From Crocinitomicaceae bacterium (lineage in GTDB: Bacteria; Bacteroidota; Bacteroidia; Flavobacteriales_D; Crocinitomicaceae), in NCBI GenBank assembly GCA_030833845.1, contig JAURGK010000007.1:1-64000 (forward strand): a stretch of 64,000 nt of DNA, read 5' to 3'. The notes below the pieces were generated by a model that had not been told where the DNA came from, made no database searches, and worked only from the letters and a program-made list of their open reading frames with translations. A program made the translations under genes and the position numbers. Positions 8,146-16,721 of the stretch are shown piece after piece (the first letter of the stretch is position 1; each line of letters starts with the position of its first letter).

Positions 8146-9549
8146 TTAATTGAGTAACCAGCGCACCAAATCGGCGCCATTGGCATAAATCATCAAAGAA
8201 AGTAAAAGAAAAATACCAATATATTGCGCTACCTCCAAGACCTTTTGTGGCGCCTCTTTACCAGTGATCATTTCATAAAGTAAAAAGACCACATGGCCTC
8301 CGTCTAGTGCGGGTATGGGTAAAATATTCATGAAGGCTAAAATGATAGACAGCAGTGCTGTTGTGAGCCAAAAGGTGTGCCAATCCCAAAGCGGAGGAAA
8401 CATATTGCCAATAGAAGCAAAGCCTCCTATTTGTGTGGCGCCTTTTTTAGTAAAAATAAATTTAAACTGACTTACGTAGTCAGAAAGCGTATTGAAACCA
8501 TAATTCATACCAATACCAATGCTCTGGGCAAAGCCATATTTTTTATCATAGATGGCCTGTCGATCAACATACTCCAAATTTGTCAGAATCCCAATGGTTC
8601 CGTTGGCGTTTACCCAAACATCACGCGTAATGGTGTCTTTTGAGTCGCCATTTTGAGCAACCTTAATGGTAACATTTTTGCTTTTGTTGGCAAATAGCGC
8701 CGCTTGAAATTCATCGTAATACTGCACCGGGCTGCCGTTGACCTCAAAAATCATGTCCTTTTCTTGCATGCCGCCTTTGCGGGCAGGAGAATTTTTACTC
8801 ACTTCTGCAACTGAAATTTTATGCGCCCTCATTGCAAAGGCAGGAAACGCCCCTGCCTCGAAAAGTTGCTGATCAATATCAGTGGGTAATTTCACTTTTA
8901 CAACCTGACCATTGGGGTGTTGAAGTGTAATATTTCTTGCTCCACGCAATATAATTCCTTTATTGACATCATCTAAGTTGAGTGGTGCTTTGGATTCAAC
9001 AGCTAGGATTTTATCGCCGCTTGAAATTCCAAATTGATTCAAATAGGGGTGTACGGCCAACCCTTCTTTTAATTTGGTTTGATCAAGTGCTAATTGGCCC
9101 CAAGTGAATACGACCCCAATGTAAATAATGAAACCCAATACCAAATTGACAGTAACGCCACCTATCATAATAATCAGTCGTTGCCACGCTTTCTTACTTC
9201 GGAATTCCCAGGGTTGGGGCTCGTTTTTTAATTGCTCGGTATCCATAGACTCGTCTATCATGCCTGCAATTTTAACATATCCACCAAGTGGCACCCAGCC
9301 TATGCCCCACTCTGTTGTGTTGGGGTCTTCAGACCAATCTGCAGGAGCAGATTTAGATAACCATGATTTTTTGCGCAGACCATTGACCTTTTTCCATCTA
9401 AAAAAAGAAAAATAAGGATTGAAAAAAAGATAAAATTTTTCTACTCTGGTCTTAAATAATTTGGCCGGAATGAAATGTCCAAATTCGTGGAGTGTAACCA
9501 GAATGGCCAGAGAGGTAATAAGTTGGGCTGCTTTGATAAGTATTTCCAT
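8146..9549 (-). CDS. rseP: Site-2 metalloprotease RseP
   Basis: This is an intramembrane zinc protease of 467 residues that cleaves membrane-bound anti-sigma factors or leftover signal peptides. The zinc motif HEFGH lies at residues 21-25 in the first span. The third ligand is in NILPIPALDGGH near residue 410. One or two PDZ domains occupy the middle (PARKGGMQEKDMIFEVNG), with TM segments at both ends. A TATCTTTG box lies 17 bases upstream of the ATG, so the gene starts its own transcript just after polA and carries paaZ behind it. Confidence 0.93.
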   Translation of the reverse strand: MEILIKAAQLITSLAILVTLHEFGHFIPAKLFKTRVEKFYLFFNPYFSFFRWKKVNGLRKKSWLSKSAPADWSEDPNTTEWGIGWVPLGGYVKIAGMIDESMDTEQLKNEPQPWEFRSKKAWQRLIIMIGGVTVNLVLGFIIYIGVVFTWGQLALDQTKLKEGLAVHPYLNQFGISSGDKILAVESKAPLNLDDVNKGIILRGARNITLQHPNGQVVKVKLPTDIDQQLFEAGAFPAFAMRAHKISVAEVSKNSPARKGGMQEKDMIFEVNGSPVQYYDEFQAALFANKSKNVTIKVAQNGDSKDTITRDVWVNANGTIGILTNLEYVDRQAIYDKKYGFAQSIGIGMNYGFNTLSDYVSQFKFIFTKKGATQIGGFASIGNMFPPLWDWHTFWLTTALLSIILAFMNILPIPALDGGHVVFLLYEMITGKEAPQKVLEVAQYIGIFLLLSLMIYANGADLVRWLLN

Positions 9550-9566
9550 AATTAATTTTTCTAGTA

Positions 9567-9574
9567 CAAAGATA
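9567..9574 (-). promoter_or_regulatory. -7 box for rseP-paaZ
   Basis: On the minus strand this reads TATCTTTG, a perfect TAnnTTTG match. It sits in the short gap between the polA stop and the rseP ATG and predicts a leader of about 10 bases. Confidence 0.6.
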
Positions 9575-9585
9575 TCTGAAGTTTG

Positions 9586-12393
9586 TTAGTGGGCCTCGAG
9601 CCAATTTTCTGCTGCTTTCATTTCTACCTCCATAGGAACCTCCATCTCAACAGCAGCTTCCATTGCTGTCTTGACAAGTTGCTGCATGATTTGAAGCTCG
9701 TCCCGATGAACATCAAAGACCAATTCGTCATGAACCTGTAAAATCATTTTTGATTTTAGTTTCTCTTTATTCATTGCTTTATAGACGGCGATCATGGCCA
9801 TTTTAATAATATCGGCCGCCGACCCTTGAATAGGTGCGTTGATCGCGTTACGTTCAGCAAAACCGCGCACCACAGCATTAGCCGAATGAATGTCTGGCAG
9901 ATATCGGCGGCGTTTAAGGATCGTTTCTACAAATCCTTGCTCTCGAGCCTGGGCAATCACATTGGTCATGTAGGATTTAATGGTGTCGTATTGTTCAAAA
10001 TACGCATCAATAATTCCTTTGGCTTCGGTCCTTGAAATTTGCAGGTTTTGTGCCAAACCAAAGGCCGACTGCCCGTAAATGATTCCAAAATTGACCGCTT
10101 TAGCCGCGCTGCGCTGCTCTCTAGTTACTTGCTCTAAAGGCACGTTAAAAACTTTTGCCGCGGTAGCGGCATGAATGTCGTGGCCGCTCTTAAAGGCAGA
10201 GATCATGTTTGGGTCCTTAGACAATGCTGCGATAATCCGAAGTTCTATTTGCGAATAATCTACAGCCATCAATTGAAATTCTTGGCTCCGAGGCACGAAG
10301 GCGCGTCTAATTTCTCTTCCCTTGGCCGAACGAACCGGAATATTTTGCAAATTCGGGTTGTTGGAACTAAGGCGGCCCGTGGCTGTAACTGTCTGCATAA
10401 AGTTACTGTGAATTCTTCCGTCAACTGGATCGCACATGGTGGGGAGTGGGTCCACGTAAGTGCTTTTGAGTTTGCGCAATTGCCTATATTCTAATATAAG
10501 CCCAATTATTGGATGGTCATGTTCGTGTTTCTGCAACACATCCTCAGAGGTGGCGTACTGACCCGTTTTGGTCTTCTTGGCTTTACTAGAAATCTTTAGT
10601 TTTTCAAACAATATTTCTCCTAGTTGACGCGGAGAATCAATATTAAAATCTTGACCCGCAAGATCCTTAATTTCTGTATCTAAGGCCAATAGCCTTGCTT
10701 CTAAAGAAATTGCATAATTAGTGAGTGCGGCAACATCAATAGCAATGCCTTCTTGCTCAATTTCTTTGAGCACCTCGACTAGCGGCATCTCTACATCATA
10801 AAACAAGTGGTGTAAATGTGGCTTTTCAATTTCTGGCGCCAACACTTTTTTAAGTTGAAATGTTATGTCGGCGTCTTCACAAGCGTAATCTTTTACTTGT
10901 TCTGGCGATAAATCCGCCATATTTCCTTGATTCTTTCCTTTTTTTCCGATCAATTCCTCAATGGAAATAGGTTGGTAGTTTAAATAATAGGTGGCTAAAA
11001 AATCCATGCCCTGTTTGGCCTCCGGATTGATCAAATATTGGGCAATCATCGTGTCAAATATTGGGCCTTTGACCTGTATTCCATAGCGATGCAAGACCTT
11101 TAAATCATACTTGATGTTGTGTGCGATTTTTTCAATAGAAATATCTTCAAAAACAGCAGAAAACTCATTGACAATCTGCTTGGCTTGATCAAAGTTCTGA
11201 GGAACCGAGACATAAAACGCTTCCCTTGGTTTGTAGCAAAAGGACATTCCCACTAAATCGGCGTGCAAGGCATCTATGGAGTTTGTTTCAGTATCAAAAC
11301 ACACCTCGCTTTGCTTTAAAAGCAACTCCACTAATTCCTTTCGTTCTTCAGGTGTATTGATTAGGTGGTAGCTTGGTTTCTCGGTGGCGATTGTTTTATA
11401 ACTACTTGTGGGCAATGCCACTTGCGGCTCGAGCATACTTTGTACACCAAACAAATCTAGTTGTGGTTCTGTTTGGTTAGCCATTTGTTGAGTAATCACA
11501 ATCTCTTCTCCTAAGATCCGTTTGGCCAAGGTTCTAAATTCAAGCTCGGTGAATATTTCTTTGATGGCAGCGGCGTCAGGGTCGCAAACGGCAAGTTCTT
11601 TCTCATCGAATTCAACAGGCACATCTCTGATGATGGTGGCCAACGACTTTGACATCAAGCCCTGTTGTTGAAAGGCCTCGACATTTTCCTTTTGTTTTCC
11701 TTTGAGTTCATAGCTATGTGCAAAAAGGGCCTCCATGGAACCGTATTTAGCTACCAACAACTTCGCTGTTTTTTCACCAATCCCGGGAATTCCTGGAATA
11801 TTGTCTGAGGCGTCGCCCCATAATCCTAAGATATCGATTACCTGAAGCGGGTTTTGTATTTCAAATTTTTCGCACACTTCTTTTACCCCTAAAATTTCAG
11901 GTGGGTTCCCCCCTCTTGCCGGTTTATAAATAAATGTTTGCGGGCTGACAAGTTGAGCATAATCTTTATCTGGGGTCATCATGTAAGTGATGAATCCTCT
12001 GGGTTCGGCCAATTTTGCGACCGTTCCTATCACATCATCAGCCTCAAAACCTGGCACTTCGAGAATAGGGATGTTAAATGCTCTTACGATCTGTTTGATC
12101 GGATGAATCATGGATCGAATGTCTTCAGGCATCTCCTCTCTTTGTGCCTTGTATTCCACAAATTCTTCTTGACGCTGGGCTGACCCTCCGGGCGGATCAA
12201 ACACAACGGCAATGTGCGTTGGCTGTTCGGTTTTAAGTACATCAATGAGCACATTGGTAAACCCAAATGCCGCCGATGTGTTTTCTCCCTTTGAATTGAT
12301 GCGCGGGTTTTTTGCAAAGGCAAAATATGCACGGTAAATAAGCGCATAAGCATCGAGTAAAAATAGTTTTTTAGGGGCTTGAATTGAGCGCAT
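9586..12393 (-). CDS. polA: DNA polymerase I
   Basis: This repair and Okazaki-fragment polymerase has 935 residues and all three domains. The 5' nuclease spans about 1-290 (DAYALIYRAYF, VFDPPGG, GDASDNIPGIPGIGEKTA). The 3'-5' proofreading domain keeps its acidic residues (D367 and E369 in DTET, D430 in IKYDLKVL, D507 and D509 in ACEDAD), so it looks active, unlike the degenerate domain of some Gram-positive enzymes. The polymerase domain has motif A VDYSQIELR (D712), motif B RSAAKAVNFGIIYG and motif C QVHDELVF (H888, D889). Its ATG shares one base with the TGA of the upstream lipoprotein gene, so the two are translationally coupled. Confidence 0.97.
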   Translation of the reverse strand: MRSIQAPKKLFLLDAYALIYRAYFAFAKNPRINSKGENTSAAFGFTNVLIDVLKTEQPTHIAVVFDPPGGSAQRQEEFVEYKAQREEMPEDIRSMIHPIKQIVRAFNIPILEVPGFEADDVIGTVAKLAEPRGFITYMMTPDKDYAQLVSPQTFIYKPARGGNPPEILGVKEVCEKFEIQNPLQVIDILGLWGDASDNIPGIPGIGEKTAKLLVAKYGSMEALFAHSYELKGKQKENVEAFQQQGLMSKSLATIIRDVPVEFDEKELAVCDPDAAAIKEIFTELEFRTLAKRILGEEIVITQQMANQTEPQLDLFGVQSMLEPQVALPTSSYKTIATEKPSYHLINTPEERKELVELLLKQSEVCFDTETNSIDALHADLVGMSFCYKPREAFYVSVPQNFDQAKQIVNEFSAVFEDISIEKIAHNIKYDLKVLHRYGIQVKGPIFDTMIAQYLINPEAKQGMDFLATYYLNYQPISIEELIGKKGKNQGNMADLSPEQVKDYACEDADITFQLKKVLAPEIEKPHLHHLFYDVEMPLVEVLKEIEQEGIAIDVAALTNYAISLEARLLALDTEIKDLAGQDFNIDSPRQLGEILFEKLKISSKAKKTKTGQYATSEDVLQKHEHDHPIIGLILEYRQLRKLKSTYVDPLPTMCDPVDGRIHSNFMQTVTATGRLSSNNPNLQNIPVRSAKGREIRRAFVPRSQEFQLMAVDYSQIELRIIAALSKDPNMISAFKSGHDIHAATAAKVFNVPLEQVTREQRSAAKAVNFGIIYGQSAFGLAQNLQISRTEAKGIIDAYFEQYDTIKSYMTNVIAQAREQGFVETILKRRRYLPDIHSANAVVRGFAERNAINAPIQGSAADIIKMAMIAVYKAMNKEKLKSKMILQVHDELVFDVHRDELQIMQQLVKTAMEAAVEMEVPMEVEMKAAENWLEAH

Positions 12394-12866
12394 CAGAAGG
12401 AGGGGAAATAAGGGGTGAACTGGGAGGTTTCGAATTGGCGTTCTATTGAAAATCGGCTGGTTTTATATACAAAGGCTGTGCCTATTTTTGGGTAGCCGCT
12501 TATTTTAATATTGGCCACAGGTTTTTTTGTGGCTTTGTAGGCAATCGTAATGAATCCTGGCTCTGGAACGATGCGCAGTGGTACTTTGAGTGCGCTTTGA
12601 GAATGCGCCTTGAGTTTTACGGTTGAGTCAATATAAAGATCGCCTATTTTTTGTTGGTCAATAAATAATTCAAAAGATCCTGGTTTCATTTTTAGAGGCA
12701 CCCATAATTTATTTTCAACATGAAAACCCGCCTTCACCTTAATCAGTTGTCCGCTGAAAAGCTCCACTGAAGAGCCGTCATAGCTTATATATTCTATGGG
12801 CTCCTCAATAGACTTACATGCAAACAAGCCTAAAAACACAAGGCTCAAATAAATTATTTTTCTCAT
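12393..12866 (-). CDS. Lipoprotein with LEA14/WHy-like domain
   Basis: This is a 157-residue lipoprotein. The leader MRKIIYLSLVFLGLFAC ends in a lipobox Cys at residue 17. The remainder is a single all-beta domain resembling the LEA type 2/WHy fold: a hydrophobic NKLWVPLKMKPGSFELFID segment, then DLYIDSTVKLKAHSQSALKV and a closing strand. This is a family-level reading by pattern, and no catalytic residues are expected. It overlaps the M20 peptidase stop by an ATGA and the polA start by one base, forming a compact three-gene operon. Its function is unknown. Confidence 0.7.
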   Translation of the reverse strand: MRKIIYLSLVFLGLFACKSIEEPIEYISYDGSSVELFSGQLIKVKAGFHVENKLWVPLKMKPGSFELFIDQQKIGDLYIDSTVKLKAHSQSALKVPLRIVPEPGFITIAYKATKKPVANIKISGYPKIGTAFVYKTSRFSIERQFETSQFTPYFPSF

Positions 12867-14251
12867 TGTTGCTGCTCGCTGAAGTATTTAAAAAAATAAG
12901 GGATGGTTGCTATGCCTTTGTAAAAATTAAATAGGCCAAAGTGCTCATTGGGGCTATGAATGGCATCGCTATCAAGGCCAAAGCCCATCAAAATAGTTTT
13001 CAGGCCCAATTCTTGTTCAAACATGGCAATAATTGGAATGCTGCCCCCGCTGCGAACCGGGATTGGGTTTTTTCCAAAGGTGTGGGCGTAGGCCTTGCTG
13101 GCCGCCGCATAGGCCGGAGAGTTTGTTGGAGTTACTACTGGTTGGCCGCCGTGGTGCGGTTGCACTTTTACCCGAACGCCCTTGGGCGCAATGCGCTCAA
13201 AATGATTCAAGAATAATTGTGTGATTTCTTCAGGGTCTTGATCTGGTACAAGTCGCATAGAAATTTTTGCAAACGCTTTGGAGGCAATAACGGTTTTTGC
13301 TCCTTCTCCAGTATAACCACCCCATATGCCATTGACATCAAGTGTTGGTCGGATGGAGCCGCGCTCCATTGTGCTGTAAGTTGCCTCGCCATAAGTTGTG
13401 TCAATTTGTAAGGCCTCACAATAAGCTTTTTCAGAGAAGGGTGCTTTTGCCATTTCTGCCCTGTCTTCATCAGAGAGCTCAACAACCTTGTCGTAAAAAC
13501 CAGGGATAGTAATACGCATGTTGTCATCGTGCAGACTAGCAATCATTTTAGTTAAGACATTTATCGGGTTGGCAACACAACCGCCATATAGCCCTGAGTG
13601 TAAATCTCGATTTGGGCCCGTTAGCTCCACCTCAACATAGCTCAGGCCTCTGAGGCCTGTTGTAATGGATGGGGTGTCATTGGCCAACATTCCGGTATCA
13701 GAAACCAAAATAATATCTGCCTTTAATTTTTCTTTGTTTTTTGAAACGAACAAGGCCAAGTTTGGGCTCCCGACCTCCTCTTCGCCCTCGATCATTAGCT
13801 TTACATTACAAGGTAGCTCACCTGATTGAAGCATGGCCTCAATTGCTTTGACATGCATAAAAAATTGACCTTTGTCATCGCATGCTCCGCGTGCAAAAAT
13901 AGCACCTTGTGGATGAATATCTGTTTGCTTTACTACGGGCTCGAATGCTGGCGTGTGCCACAATTCTAAAGGATCTGCGGGTTGGACATCATAGTGGCCG
14001 TATACCAATACTGTTGGTAGCGCCTCGTTGAGTATTTTTTGCGCGTAAACTATAGGGTGGCCAGCAGTAGCAATAAGTTCAACGTTATCAAGACCTATTT
14101 CTTGAAGATGCTTTACTAAGTGTTCGGCGCAAGAGGTGACATCTTTTTGAAAATTTGGATCGGCAGAGACAGACGGAATGCGCAATAATTCAAACAATTC
14201 GTTGAGAAATCTGTCTTTGTTGTGATCAATAAAATGCTGTGTTTTTTCCAT
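12863..14251 (-). CDS. M20-family dipeptidase
   Basis: This is a cytoplasmic di-zinc peptidase of about 462 residues from the M20 (ArgE/DapE/CPG2/dipeptidase) family. The metal-binding elements are in order: YGHYDVQPADP, GACDDKGQ (bridging Asp), EGEEEVGSPN (catalytic Glu pair), VSDTGM, and a C-terminal HSPNEHF. The dimerisation-domain motif DLHSGLYGG is also present. Close relatives cleave dipeptides with broad specificity. An in-frame TTG at 14269 would add MNNRII, but it overlaps a promoter-like CAACTTTG, so the ATG at 14251 is preferred. It is the first gene of the operon with the lipoprotein and polA. Confidence 0.9.
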   Translation of the reverse strand: MEKTQHFIDHNKDRFLNELFELLRIPSVSADPNFQKDVTSCAEHLVKHLQEIGLDNVELIATAGHPIVYAQKILNEALPTVLVYGHYDVQPADPLELWHTPAFEPVVKQTDIHPQGAIFARGACDDKGQFFMHVKAIEAMLQSGELPCNVKLMIEGEEEVGSPNLALFVSKNKEKLKADIILVSDTGMLANDTPSITTGLRGLSYVEVELTGPNRDLHSGLYGGCVANPINVLTKMIASLHDDNMRITIPGFYDKVVELSDEDRAEMAKAPFSEKAYCEALQIDTTYGEATYSTMERGSIRPTLDVNGIWGGYTGEGAKTVIASKAFAKISMRLVPDQDPEEITQLFLNHFERIAPKGVRVKVQPHHGGQPVVTPTNSPAYAAASKAYAHTFGKNPIPVRSGGSIPIIAMFEQELGLKTILMGFGLDSDAIHSPNEHFGLFNFYKGIATIPYFFKYFSEQQQ

Positions 14252-14311
14252 AATTATTCTATTGTTCAAAGTTGCGAAAAATCATGGTTTTTATGGCCTG
14301 GTCGAATATAT

Positions 14312-14319
14312 TAATTTTG
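14312..14319 (+). promoter_or_regulatory. -7 box for the T9SS cargo gene
   Basis: TAATTTTG matches TAnnTTTG and lies 51 bases before the ATG of the choice-of-anchor L gene, in the divergent gap with the M20 peptidase operon. Confidence 0.5.
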
Positions 14320-14370
14320 TAATGCAACTATTTTCATTAAATTAACGTCCCAAGGATAACAAAAGCGATC

Positions 14371-16707
14371 ATGAAAATAATTTTACAGCTCATTTTTATT
14401 AGCTCTTTTGGAGCGTTGTTAGCACAACCCATTTCGGTTTCAACCACCCAAACACCTCAGCAATTAGTTGAAAATGTTTTGCTTGGATTTGGCGTTACTG
14501 CATTTAATATAACTATCAATGGCAACCCCGCTTTGGCTAACACCCCACAAAGCAATATGGGCTACTTTACCAATACAAATGCCTTATTTCCAATTGGTAA
14601 TGGTTTGGTATTAACTACTGGAAATGCCATAGGGGCGCCAGGGCCAAATAATCAAGGTGGAGCCACCAACAACATGCCTGCTACTCCAAACGTTGCTTTT
14701 GACCCGCACCTCAACGATATTGCCAACGCGGGTGTAACCAATGGCATTGTACTTGAATTTGATTTTATCCCTTCGGGAGACACCCTTGTATTCAACTATA
14801 TGTTTGGCTCTGATGAATACCCGGAATGGTCGCCTTCATCATTTAACGATGCCTTTGGATTGTTTCTTTGGGGGCCAGGCATCTCGGGGCCATTTGTTTT
14901 GGCGGGATATCCCAATGGAGGCGTTAATCTTGCCACAATTCCGGGTGGCACACCAGTTACCATCAACAATGTGGGGCCCTCTTCTAACACTGCGTATTAC
15001 GTGGACAATCAAAATGGTATTGCCTATGGCGATGCACTACAATACGATGGCACAACCGTGTTACTAACGGCTGCTTCAACCGTACAATGCAACCAACTCT
15101 ACCACATCAAATTGGCCATTTCTAACGTGGGCGATCAGTCATTAGATTCTGGCGTATTCCTTGAAGCTGGCTCTTTTAGTTCGGCGGCAGTAGATGTAGC
15201 GGTGGCTACTGTTTCTGGTGACACCACTATTGTAGAGGGCTGTACATATGCAGACTTTATTTTTACAAGGCCTCCGGGGCAGGTAAACGATACGCTCATC
15301 ATCAACTATACCATTGGTGGTGTGGCCCAACAAGGTATTGATTATAATACCCTGCCCAACCCCATTACTTTCTTGCCTGGTGAAGATACTGTAATCATTA
15401 CGCTTAATCCTATTCAAGATGGCATTAATGAAGGGTTTGAGTCTGTCGTAATCACCGTAGAACTCATCAACCCCTGTGGAGATACCATTACCTCGTCAGG
15501 AACAATATACATAGGAGAAGGCCCTATAATAAACATAACGGGTAATGACCCTACTGTTTATTGTGCCACTGACAGCGTTTGGCTTTCGGCGAGCGCCTCT
15601 GGTGGATATGCCCCTTATACCTACCAATGGGAAAACTTGGCTGGCGCCAATCTAGGCACCAATGATTCTATCTCTGTTGGCATCAATCAAAATGGTACGA
15701 TGTACTATTTAATCACCGCTACAGACAACTGTAATTTTACCCAAACCGACACGGTTACACTTACCATGAATCAAATTTTGGCAATCGACACTATTTTCGT
15801 TGGGCCTTCAACTTGTGTGCCTACCGGCTATGTGTCGGTGCAGGCCAGTGGAATACAGGGGGTGCCACAATATACCTGGACGGGTCCTGGCCCTAATGGT
15901 TTTATTGATGCGTCTGTTTGGCAAAATTTACCTTCTGGGTGGTATTACATTACCGTAGAAGACAACGTTTGTTCAGTTTCAGACAGCGCCTTTGTAGATT
16001 TGTTAGACCCTCCTGTTGCCGAATTAAGTGCAAATGTTTCCTCTGGATGTGCGCCGCTTTCTGTAACCTTTACCAATACAAGTCAAAATGCTTCCGCCTA
16101 TAGCTGGAGCTTCGGCGATGGACAAAGCGCAAACAGCAATGACCTCAGCGCTCAACTACATGTCTACGACGTACCTTTTGGCACCTACACCGTAACCTTA
16201 ACTGCTAGCCAGGGGCCCCAATGTACTGATGTGGCTACGGTTGTAATTCAAGTAGATGTGTGTGGATGCATGGATGCATTGGCGACGAATTACAATCCAA
16301 ATGCCAATGTAGACGATGGCTCTTGTGTATTTCCGACGGGTTGTACAGATCCATTGGCGCTGAATTATGACCCCAACGCCCTTATTGATGACGGCAGTTG
16401 TGAATATGCAAGACCGGAAGTTGTGGCGCCAAATGTATTTAGTCCTAATGCAGATGGTAACAATGAGTTGTTCTTTTTAGACACTAAAAATGTTATAGAG
16501 CTTCAATTAATTATCTTAAACCGCTGGGGAAATGTGCTTTTAGACGCCACTTCTGTTGATTTGACCAACAACAATCCTTCTTGGGATGGAAAAGTTAACG
16601 GTGAAATCGCTAGTGAAGGAGTTTACTTTTATAAATACATCGCTAAAGGGTTGAATAACCAAGAAGTTTCTGGGCACGGATTTCTACATCTAGTTAACAA
16701 AAATTAA
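14371..16707 (+). CDS. Choice-of-anchor L / PKD protein with T9SS type B sorting domain
   Basis: This is a secreted surface protein of 778 residues. In order it has a signal peptide (MKIILQLIFISSFGALLAQ); a choice-of-anchor L domain at about 30-270 (FNYMFGSDEYPEW, FGLFLWGPG); a Calx-beta-like stretch near 280-375; an Ig-like segment; a PKD domain with YSWSFGDGQS near 570-590; two tandem GC(M/T)D-DGSC cysteine repeats; and a C-terminal gliding-motility-associated sorting domain (NVFSPNADGNNELF, ILNRWGNVL, GVYFYKYIAKG). It should cross the outer membrane by the type IX system and be anchored by its C-terminal domain. The ligand is unknown; adhesion is an inference from the domains. Confidence 0.88.
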   Translation: MKIILQLIFISSFGALLAQPISVSTTQTPQQLVENVLLGFGVTAFNITINGNPALANTPQSNMGYFTNTNALFPIGNGLVLTTGNAIGAPGPNNQGGATNNMPATPNVAFDPHLNDIANAGVTNGIVLEFDFIPSGDTLVFNYMFGSDEYPEWSPSSFNDAFGLFLWGPGISGPFVLAGYPNGGVNLATIPGGTPVTINNVGPSSNTAYYVDNQNGIAYGDALQYDGTTVLLTAASTVQCNQLYHIKLAISNVGDQSLDSGVFLEAGSFSSAAVDVAVATVSGDTTIVEGCTYADFIFTRPPGQVNDTLIINYTIGGVAQQGIDYNTLPNPITFLPGEDTVIITLNPIQDGINEGFESVVITVELINPCGDTITSSGTIYIGEGPIINITGNDPTVYCATDSVWLSASASGGYAPYTYQWENLAGANLGTNDSISVGINQNGTMYYLITATDNCNFTQTDTVTLTMNQILAIDTIFVGPSTCVPTGYVSVQASGIQGVPQYTWTGPGPNGFIDASVWQNLPSGWYYITVEDNVCSVSDSAFVDLLDPPVAELSANVSSGCAPLSVTFTNTSQNASAYSWSFGDGQSANSNDLSAQLHVYDVPFGTYTVTLTASQGPQCTDVATVVIQVDVCGCMDALATNYNPNANVDDGSCVFPTGCTDPLALNYDPNALIDDGSCEYARPEVVAPNVFSPNADGNNELFFLDTKNVIELQLIILNRWGNVLLDATSVDLTNNNPSWDGKVNGEIASEGVYFYKYIAKGLNNQEVSGHGFLHLVNKN

Positions 16708-16721
16708 GTTTTTTGCTTGTT

